12,381 bases of DNA, from contig CP070628.1 in the NCBI GenBank assembly GCA_020355985.1, positions 348,657 to 361,037 of the forward strand, written 5' to 3'. Within the stretch, counting starts at the first letter, position 1. Every line of letters begins with the position of its first letter. Below are positions 6,680-12,381 of the stretch, piece by piece. The notes beneath the pieces are model-generated. The model did not search any database. It worked only from the letters and a program-made list of their open reading frames with translations, and was not told the origin of the DNA. Source of the stretch: Nitrospirota bacterium. GTDB taxonomy: Bacteria > Nitrospirota > Nitrospiria > Nitrospirales > UBA8639. A program made the position numbers and the translations under genes.

Positions 6680-6753
6680 ACCATAAAAGGAACCTTCATG
6701 AAAACGGCGCAGGATACCCTTCAGCTTGCTAGGGGAAGTTTCACTTTTATGGT
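6680..6753. repeat. Large imperfect inverted repeat with internal hairpin
   Basis: ACCATAAAAGGAACCTTC (6680-6697) pairs with GAAGTTTCACTTTTATGGT (6735-6753) in about 17 pairs with one bulged base and one mismatch; the outer ten pairs are perfect. The 37-base loop holds a second hairpin (CCCT 6717-6720 with AGGG 6731-6734, plus AG/CT inside) directly against the second arm. No T-run follows on either strand, so it is not an obvious terminator. It could be a structured leader element, a small RNA, or a remnant of a miniature repeat. Confidence 0.6.
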
Positions 6754-6870
6754 AATGCAAAAAAATGATTCAGACACTTTTTTCGCGCAACCTTATAATT
6801 TTCTGTTGCCAGGAAGTTGTGAGAGAAGAAAGTAAAGGCGGTATGTTAGGTATCAAACAAGAGGTGGAGC

Positions 6871-8304
6871 TTAGAGAGCCGATTTGATCAACCAACATTG
6901 AGCTTCGGGGTAGAATTTGAGCAAAATTTCGATTGTCATCTCGGTTAAGTGACGGACAAGTTGATCCGTGGAATCTTGCTCAATGGTTAGACCATCGGTG
7001 GTTTGAAATTGTTTCCAGAGGCACTGTAGGTTATCTTGATGCCTTTTAAGGACGCGATCGGTTTCTTGTTGCCAGAAGAGAGGAAATTCACGAGGGTCGC
7101 TATATTCCCCTCGTCCTCGGCCGCAATGAGTGACAGCCAGATAGCTCAGGAGTGCATTCCGTATTTGGCGATCCAGAAAACCTGGTACCCAGGAAATACG
7201 GTTGGGGTTCTTCTCATCCTGACTTTTGGCATATGCGGTACCTCCTAATGCCCCTAAAATAGCTCCCCCTATGGTAAAGAAACCGTGCGACAATCCTCCT
7301 GTCGCGATATCTGAGGCGAATCCCGCGGCCGCGCCACTCACCAGGCCGCCCCAAAAACTTTCTTCTTCCCAAGGTTTTCGTTCACCGGGTACGGTGACAT
7401 CTTCCAATCTCGATTGAATGGTATGGGCTGTTTCACCTGATAATCCATGTAGTTTGATCAATTGGGTGTTCATACTAGAGATGCGATGAGCTAATCGTTG
7501 ATCCATGGCTTGCACAGAACGTTTAACCAGGGTTTTGGTGGATTGCCCAACGGTATCCGGGATTAGAGTTTCGCCGTCTTTGGCTGTCTCGACTAACATG
7601 TGAGACAAGATGTTCATGCTCCTATGGAGCGTGTTCAGTTGCTGTTCACGCCAAGCGTTGGACAGTTGGATCATGATGGGGCGTTGATCTTCCGGTAGTG
7701 CCTGAAATATGCGATCCCATAGGAGACCTTCTTGCACCCAACATCGGGTAAAGGCATCTAAGCTCATGATATCGTGAATCACGGTTTGCGATGACCACTG
7801 CCGTTTCCACAGAGTTTCCAATCGGCGATGTTGTTCAGGATCTGCCAGGCCCGTTTGGTTGAGGAGGATGATGACCGGTTTGTTGAGCCAGGTGAGGAGT
7901 TCCAATTCGGGTTGAAGATATCCAGCCATGACCGGATCTTCCGTGGCGTTGACCAGGTAGAGGACTACATCTGCCTCGTCCTGGACGTTTCGAATAGCTT
8001 GCTGGCTGCACCAAAACGGCTTGTTGGCCAATCGATCCCAGACTTGTGACATCAGCCAGCCAATCGGATTGGATAGGCCTTGAAGACGTTTCAACAGCTT
8101 GTGACTATTTCCGAACCCTGGCGTATCCCACAGGTTTAACCGCAGGCCGTCTGTTGTTTCAAGCAAAAGGAATTGCTCGTTTTGAAGGGTGACATGCGCC
8201 TGGTCCAGTACCTCCCCCACATCTTTGCGTAAGAGCGTGCGGGCCAGGGTGGTTTTCCCGATGTTAGTATGGGAAATCAAGGATAGCGTTATCGAGTTCG
8301 TCAT
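6871..8304 (-). CDS. GTPase with C-terminal DUF3482-like region
   Basis: The protein has 477 residues from the ATG at 8304; an in-frame TTG at 8334 overlaps the upstream gene and is less likely. The N-terminal part is a small GTPase domain of the Era/TrmE-like type. P-loop S11-HTNIGK-T18 has Ser where the first Gly of GxxxxGK[ST] is usual, DTPG lies at 60-63 (G3), and LNQTG (148-152) replaces the NKxD base-specificity motif. Residues 210-310 are helical and polar. A Gly/Ala-rich hydrophobic stretch (about 318-358) could insert in or contact the membrane, and the tail is a helical region. The order DUF2868 gene then this GTPase, separated by 11 bases, matches the known DUF2868/DUF3482 pair, whose cellular role is unknown. 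The ribosome-binding site is weak (AAAGAAAC), which suggests translational coupling to the upstream gene. Confidence 0.85.
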   Translation of the reverse strand: MTNSITLSLISHTNIGKTTLARTLLRKDVGEVLDQAHVTLQNEQFLLLETTDGLRLNLWDTPGFGNSHKLLKRLQGLSNPIGWLMSQVWDRLANKPFWCSQQAIRNVQDEADVVLYLVNATEDPVMAGYLQPELELLTWLNKPVIILLNQTGLADPEQHRRLETLWKRQWSSQTVIHDIMSLDAFTRCWVQEGLLWDRIFQALPEDQRPIMIQLSNAWREQQLNTLHRSMNILSHMLVETAKDGETLIPDTVGQSTKTLVKRSVQAMDQRLAHRISSMNTQLIKLHGLSGETAHTIQSRLEDVTVPGERKPWEEESFWGGLVSGAAAGFASDIATGGLSHGFFTIGGAILGALGGTAYAKSQDEKNPNRISWVPGFLDRQIRNALLSYLAVTHCGRGRGEYSDPREFPLFWQQETDRVLKRHQDNLQCLWKQFQTTDGLTIEQDSTDQLVRHLTEMTIEILLKFYPEAQCWLIKSAL

Positions 8305-8315
8305 TGTTTCTTTTT

Positions 8316-9824
8316 TTACTCTGAAGTGGGCCAAAGCGCGGGTAGTGCCTCTTGAAGAAACTGGTCCTGTGAGGTGGTCGATGGATCAACTGGAACAATT
8401 TCAAGATGGTATTGGTTGCCCAGGCGTTGCCAGGCTTGTCGGCGTTCGATTATTCGAGTCTTATCGACGGTCTGGCCATACGGTTCCTCATCGAGAAGCA
8501 CCAGAAGTCTTGAATCTGGTCTGGTCGTATCCATCTGCGTTTGAATCGTATGGAGCCATTCTCCATGAACTTCCCCTTCAGGTGTCTGTCCCGCATTGAA
8601 GATCACCACAAATGTACGAGTGAGTGTAGAGACCTCAGGCCAGGTTGGAATTTCCTGACCAAAAGATATGGCTGATTGCCATTGGATGGTGGCGAGGTTT
8701 CCAAAGAGTTTCAGAAATGTCAGGTCCAGAAAATGTTTGGTCACCGGGGATGGGTGATAACTGTAGGGCGTAATATCCACATGTACCCCTTGTCCTCGGT
8801 CTGGAGCTGACAGATGGACAAAGTAGGGATCGTGCAGGGGTAACACGAACGTTTTCCTGGCCCGATTCAGGGATCGTTGGTATCTCCAAGCCATGATGCT
8901 GCGTGGGACCGCGATCGTCACAAGGGCGGTCACAGCCCACATATGAATCCATGGAGCGGCGGGACCATGTTGCGGGGCTTGGAGGGCCACGATGTCTGGT
9001 ACATCTGGGAAGGGATAGGAAAGGAGCCATGCGGCAGGACCCAAAAGGGCCTGGAGTAGAACCTGGACCTGGTTTGCAGAGAGAAATGTGCTTTCCCAGG
9101 TAGCTTGATAATCCAGAGCCAGCCCTCTGATATACAGACCAAGCACGATGCCCAAGGCTATACAAGCTGCTCCTAGGTGGAGGAGTTGCCGAAGACGTTG
9201 AGTCCATACAGGTCTCACGTGAGGCCACCAAAGCGCTAAGAACCGTTTCCTTGCTTCCTGTACCCAGGGGACTGTCGAAGAATCGGAAAGGTTTCCTAAA
9301 TACCAGGGACGTTGTCCCCAGGTTCCCGTCATTTTAGACAACCAAATGGCTGCAGTGTCTAACCAGGTTGTCTTCAAGGAGGATTTCAGTAATGCCATCA
9401 AAGGAGTGGACAGGTAGATTCCCAAGTTCCATAGAAGCAAAAGGAGAAGGGGAAAATTGAGTAAATTCACCCTTTGCGTTTCTCCAAGGCCGTTAATGAG
9501 TAACCCGGCTCCTAAGGCGGGTATTGCTACCAGAGCAGTAGGAATGTCTACCTGCAAACGGTCACAAGATTGCGCAAGGGCAGGAAAGGCCTTGTTCACA
9601 AAGGCCCATATTGTTTCGGTCCGTTTGATGAGAAAAGGCAAGTCCCCTTGCGACAAATGATCGGGTGAAGGGCTATGTTGGTCCCTGGCTTGTTGCGTCG
9701 CATGATGTCGCGTGGAGAGGGGAAGGTGATGCCCGTGGGGATCGGATTCTTCCAGCGCTTGTACGAGAAGGATCTTGGAAAATTCTTCCACATGCATAGG
9801 AGTTAGGGTGCGGTGATCCGGCAT
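8316..9824 (-). CDS. DUF2868 membrane protein, partner of the GTPase
   Basis: The protein has 502 residues. It starts at an ATG without a visible Shine-Dalgarno; the next in-frame ATG is codon 10. A polar, His-rich N-terminus (about 28-52) is followed by hydrophobic segments at about 93-112, 121-146, 212-236 and 292-313, consistent with four membrane helices. The core signature YIRGLALDYQATWESTFL (231-248), followed by LLGPAAWLL and PWIHMWA, is typical of DUF2868. Residues beyond 320 form a soluble domain with alternating hydrophobic strands (FVVIFNAGQTPEGE, LLVLLDEEPYG) that resembles a Rossmann-like fold; this last point is inference. The downstream GTPase follows 11 bases after the stop codon, so the pair is an operon and may form a membrane-associated GTPase complex. 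The AI-2E-family gene ends 75 bases upstream. The function is unknown. Confidence 0.85.
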   Translation of the reverse strand: MPDHRTLTPMHVEEFSKILLVQALEESDPHGHHLPLSTRHHATQQARDQHSPSPDHLSQGDLPFLIKRTETIWAFVNKAFPALAQSCDRLQVDIPTALVAIPALGAGLLINGLGETQRVNLLNFPLLLLLLWNLGIYLSTPLMALLKSSLKTTWLDTAAIWLSKMTGTWGQRPWYLGNLSDSSTVPWVQEARKRFLALWWPHVRPVWTQRLRQLLHLGAACIALGIVLGLYIRGLALDYQATWESTFLSANQVQVLLQALLGPAAWLLSYPFPDVPDIVALQAPQHGPAAPWIHMWAVTALVTIAVPRSIMAWRYQRSLNRARKTFVLPLHDPYFVHLSAPDRGQGVHVDITPYSYHPSPVTKHFLDLTFLKLFGNLATIQWQSAISFGQEIPTWPEVSTLTRTFVVIFNAGQTPEGEVHGEWLHTIQTQMDTTRPDSRLLVLLDEEPYGQTVDKTRIIERRQAWQRLGNQYHLEIVPVDPSTTSQDQFLQEALPALWPTSE

Positions 9825-9899
9825 TGAGTTTTCAGAAGTGAAGGGAATCCCATGGTAATGGAGAAAAGGGATAGAAATAAATGGGAAGAGCTTACAGGA

Positions 9900-11027
9900 C
9901 TAATCTGTTTTTAGCGGAAAGCCCGTTTCCGGACTGGTGGAGGAGGGAAGGTTCCCTTGCGAGGAGGTGGGTTCTTGGTGTTTCGCCGCTCTGACGATTG
10001 AGGATTCGGAATCTAACAAAATACTGAGCCAATGAGTAGATGGACTGCTTTCTAAGGCAATCTTTACCACCATGGTCATCGGAACGGAGAGTAGCATACC
10101 GGCCGGACCCCAAACCCAACCCCAAAATACCAATGAAAGAAATACGACCAACGTGGAGAGGCCGAGCGTGCGCCCCATGAGCTTTGGCTCGACGACATTA
10201 CCGAAAAGCATATTGACTACGACAAATCCAGCTGCGACTAACAGGGCACGTCCGATACCAAATTGAATAAATCCCAATAAGGTAGGAGGCACCGCAGCAA
10301 GGATGGATCCTAGGTTGGGAATGTAATTTAACAAAAACGCAAAGAGCCCCCAAATAATGGGGAAATCGACACCTAAGGCCCATACCCAGATGGCCACCAG
10401 CACTCCGGTCCCCAAGCTTACTACGGTTTTAATCGCAAGATAGTGGTTTATCCCATTCGCGATCTTGTGATATTGGGCAAACGGATGGTTCTGGTCTCCA
10501 AAAGCAGCGCGTATTTTTTGTTGCAAACTTGAAGCTTCTAGCAAAATAAAAATAACGGTTAGAAAAATTAGAAAAGAATTTGTGAGAATATTGCCCAATC
10601 CCGAAAGCAATTGGGCTACAAATTTCATGAAGGCTCCGGGATCAATGGATTTGAGCAGCCCGTCTTCGTTCAATTGAAATCCCAGCCCTTGAATCCCTTG
10701 GTGAATGGGGGCCATTTTCTTGGTGAGCAAGACTTGATAGCGAGGGATTGCGTCAGAAAAATCGTCCAGAGACGTTCCAATTATCAAGACAAAGCCAATT
10801 CCGACACTTACAACTCCCATGACGACAAGGAACACTGCCAGAGGAGCGGGGAATTTTTTTTGTCGAAGCCAAAAGACCGGAGAGGTGAGAATAATGGCCA
10901 GGAAGCTTGCGAAGAGAAACGGAATCAGAATTGGTTCCGCTGCCCGCATGCCAGCCACAACAATGACAAATGCGGCTACTGTCAACAGTAACCGGCCAGC
11001 AGGAGTTTGGGAAGAGAATGACTGCAT
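9900..11027 (-). CDS. AI-2E family transporter (UPF0118 membrane permease)
   Basis: The protein has 375 residues, close to the family's usual 340-380. It starts at an ATG with no clear ribosome-binding site. Two N-terminal helices (about 13-55) and one at about 62-85 are followed by a soluble region (about 90-140), then five or so helices to about residue 335 and a polar tail of about 40 residues. The signature segments FLLNYIPNLGSILAAVPP and EPKLMGRTLGLSTLVVFLSL, followed by FWGWVWGPAGMLLSVP, are typical of the family. Characterised members export autoinducer-2 or act as Na+(Li+)/H+ antiporters, so the substrate here cannot be assigned from sequence. It lies between mlaA (227 bases upstream) and DUF2868 (75 bases downstream), all on the same strand. 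No luxS is visible, so the name should not be taken as evidence of AI-2 signalling. Confidence 0.93.
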   Translation of the reverse strand: MQSFSSQTPAGRLLLTVAAFVIVVAGMRAAEPILIPFLFASFLAIILTSPVFWLRQKKFPAPLAVFLVVMGVVSVGIGFVLIIGTSLDDFSDAIPRYQVLLTKKMAPIHQGIQGLGFQLNEDGLLKSIDPGAFMKFVAQLLSGLGNILTNSFLIFLTVIFILLEASSLQQKIRAAFGDQNHPFAQYHKIANGINHYLAIKTVVSLGTGVLVAIWVWALGVDFPIIWGLFAFLLNYIPNLGSILAAVPPTLLGFIQFGIGRALLVAAGFVVVNMLFGNVVEPKLMGRTLGLSTLVVFLSLVFWGWVWGPAGMLLSVPMTMVVKIALESSPSTHWLSILLDSESSIVRAAKHQEPTSSQGNLPSSTSPETGFPLKTD

Positions 11028-11254
11028 AGTTTTTATGGGAGTAGTGGGTTTCTTGTGAAGAGCGATATATTTTATAGAACAACCTGAGCCCTTCCTCTGA
11101 GTATGATACCCGTTTTTTCTTTTTCTGTCCTTAGACCAAGGCGGCTAAAAGCTTCTTGGGACGTGAGAAAGCGAGGAAGAGGCGGTTTCAGGAATGTTGA
11201 TGCTAGTGAAATTTTAATGGAGCTTCGTTTTGCGTTGGCAGAAGTTCTGGAATG

Positions 11255-12175
11255 CTATTCCTGAATATCGTTCAGGCGTTGCTGCAAATACCCATTTCTA
11301 ACGGCGCCATATAGGTCGAGTGTTCCTTCCTCCACCCCTTGAAATTTTTCAAGATTTAATGCCCGCAAATTGACCCCTTCTCCGCCTATAAGTCCTGATC
11401 GGATGGCTCTTATGGTTGAACGGTCCTGAACCAACTGAGGGATGCTATTAGTTTTGATAAAGGGGAGAACAAACCAATTAAACGGGTCAAGGAGGCCATC
11501 TCCGATAAATCCCACTCCATCTCTTAGGGTGAAGGGCCCAAAAAAGGGAACCATGATATAGGGGCCCGGCCCCACTCCATAGGTTCCCAGTGTTTGCCCC
11601 AGGTCTTCTTGGGGGGTTGTAAGGTCAAACATTATGCCTGCCGGATCGAACAAACCTCCGACTCCAAGCGTGCTATTGATGAGAAACCGGCTCATTTCAA
11701 TACCGGCACCCTCAAACTTGCCTTGCAAGAGGTTGTTGAAGAGTCGGGGAAAGGAGCGAATATTTTGAAACACATTAGAGATGCTTTGTTGTGCATCTGG
11801 GGGGATGAAGAAGTTGTATACTTGGGCAACCGGTTTTACGAAATATTTATCTAGCCGGTAATTGAATTCAAAGATAGCGGAGTTAACCGGTTCGAATGGG
11901 TCGTATTCTTCCATTTGGGCATCGTCAGACTCATCAAACGGATCAAAAAGTTCATCGTCAATGTCAATATCCTCATTCAGCGAAACTTCGGCAGACTCTA
12001 CTAGAGTGGGATCTCCCTTCTTCTCCAAATTTTCCAGCGTTTGGGTCGGTTGATCTTTCCCTGCACATCCTCCGAGCCCTAGGGCAAGACCAAGAATCAA
12101 CATGATCCTTAGCGAGGCGCCCTTGCTTAGGCAAGATGAGCCTTTTGCCTGACGTGTTTCAGAGAGCCTGTTCAT
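11255..12175 (-). CDS. mlaA: MlaA (VacJ) outer-membrane lipoprotein
   Basis: The protein has 306 residues. MlaA sits in the outer membrane and removes misplaced phospholipids from the outer leaflet, passing them to the periplasmic carrier MlaC in the Mla lipid-transport pathway. The ATG at 12175 gives a long charged n-region, a hydrophobic stretch (about 24-36) and the lipobox LGGC with lipidated C37; an internal ATG (codon 25) would leave too short a signal. An acidic, low-complexity linker (about 55-90, many D and E) precedes the domain. Family motifs are YDPFEPVNSAIFEFN (91-105), then RFLINSTLGVGGLFDPA, DLGQTLGTYGVGPGPY and VPFFGP. The linker is longer than in Escherichia coli MlaA. The other mla genes are not in this window. 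A good promoter candidate lies about 95 bases upstream of the start codon. Confidence 0.95.
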   Translation of the reverse strand: MNRLSETRQAKGSSCLSKGASLRIMLILGLALGLGGCAGKDQPTQTLENLEKKGDPTLVESAEVSLNEDIDIDDELFDPFDESDDAQMEEYDPFEPVNSAIFEFNYRLDKYFVKPVAQVYNFFIPPDAQQSISNVFQNIRSFPRLFNNLLQGKFEGAGIEMSRFLINSTLGVGGLFDPAGIMFDLTTPQEDLGQTLGTYGVGPGPYIMVPFFGPFTLRDGVGFIGDGLLDPFNWFVLPFIKTNSIPQLVQDRSTIRAIRSGLIGGEGVNLRALNLEKFQGVEEGTLDLYGAVRNGYLQQRLNDIQE

Positions 12176-12267
12176 TGTCGTGGGAACGCAAGGAAATGGC
12201 GTGTCTCAGATTTAGACATGTTTCCTAGGAAGGAACAAACAGAAAGATCTTCCAAAAAACAGAATGG

Positions 12268-12296
12268 ATTCTACCAAAATCATACTCTTAATCCAA
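12268..12296 (-). promoter_or_regulatory. Candidate sigma70 promoter for mlaA
   Basis: On the minus strand TTGGAT (12291-12296) and TAGAAT (12268-12273) are separated by exactly 17 bases. The -10 matches five of six consensus positions and is preceded by TGG, an extended -10. Transcription would begin near 12261, giving an 85-base leader. The -35 matches only TTG of TTGACA. Confidence 0.5.
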
Positions 12297-12381
12297 GAAA
12301 GGCCACTAACGAGGCTGTCTTTTTCTCTTTGTCTTGGAGATCCCAGTTCGTACCTTTATTCATTCGGTTAATGCGTTGTCA

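Larger units (their letters stand above)
6484..6870. other. Gene-free 387-base region upstream of DUF3179
   Basis: No convincing gene is present. A 62-codon minus frame (6572-6760) has only a TTG start, no ribosome-binding site and no recognisable domain. The region contains a CRP-like palindrome (6513-6528), a plausible minus-strand promoter (6552-6580) and a large imperfect hairpin (6680-6753). It is AT-rich, with several A/T runs. No clear terminator for the GTPase gene ending at 6871 was seen. Confidence 0.55.

Noticed and set aside
6572..6760. A 62-codon minus-strand frame upstream of DUF3179
   Set aside because: It has a TTG start without a ribosome-binding site, no domain, and its first part overlaps the large inverted repeat.
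8189..8599. A 136-codon open frame on the plus strand
   Set aside because: It is antisense to the GTPase and DUF2868 genes and crosses their junction; it has no recognisable motif.
8635..9231. A 198-codon open frame on the minus strand
   Set aside because: It lies wholly inside the DUF2868 gene in another frame, with a composition rich in Ser, Pro and Arg and no domain; DUF2868 motifs continue through the same bases.
10611..10991. A 126-codon open frame on the plus strand
   Set aside because: It is antisense to the AI-2E-family gene and is highly polar and rich in Asn, Gln and Lys, as expected from the complement of membrane-protein codons.
9900..11027. Evidence for autoinducer-2 quorum sensing
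   Set aside because: Only the family name suggests it; many members carry ions or have no known substrate, and no luxS or lsr gene is in the window.

Overview
The window looks like chromosomal DNA from a Gram-negative bacterium, most likely a member of the Nitrospirota (Nitrospira-like) or a close neighbour. This is inference from the gene set: an MlaA-type outer-membrane lipoprotein, a DUF3179 protein, a DUF2868/GTPase pair, a periplasmic cupredoxin with a CuA-like motif, and moderate G+C. No rRNA, tRNA, CRISPR array, insertion sequence or phage gene is visible, and base composition looks even, so nothing points to recent gene transfer.

Layout. One gene lies on the plus strand at the left edge: a membrane fatty acyl desaturase whose 5' end is outside the window. 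Everything else is on the minus strand. Read in the direction of transcription (right to left) these are: mlaA; an AI-2E-family permease; a DUF2868 membrane protein followed by its partner GTPase; a 387-base gap with a large imperfect hairpin and a CRP-like operator; a DUF3179 secreted protein; a Crp/Fnr-family regulator followed closely by an AhpD-like protein; a 551-base gap holding a cyclic-di-GMP-I (GEMM-I) riboswitch; a small Cys-rich protein and a secreted cupredoxin-like protein; a terminator; and zwf (glucose-6-phosphate dehydrogenase), which converges on the desaturase.

How the parts may work together. The most notable part is about 2765-3900. The riboswitch aptamer, clear from conserved core segments and pairing, lies about 220 bases upstream of a Cys-rich 87-residue protein and a periplasmic cupredoxin whose metal motif is C-x3-C-x4-H, one residue longer than the classical CuA spacing. 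This suggests that cyclic-di-GMP controls a small metal or redox pair. A second local circuit is possible at 4116-6580: a CRP-like palindrome (TGTGA-N6-TTACA) lies 30 bases before the DUF3179 start codon, and the next gene downstream encodes a Crp-type regulator with an SRETV recognition helix. The DUF2868/GTPase pair forms a tight two-gene operon of unknown function.

Limits. All assignments come from reading motifs and translated sequence by eye. No database search, covariance-model scan or folding calculation was run.
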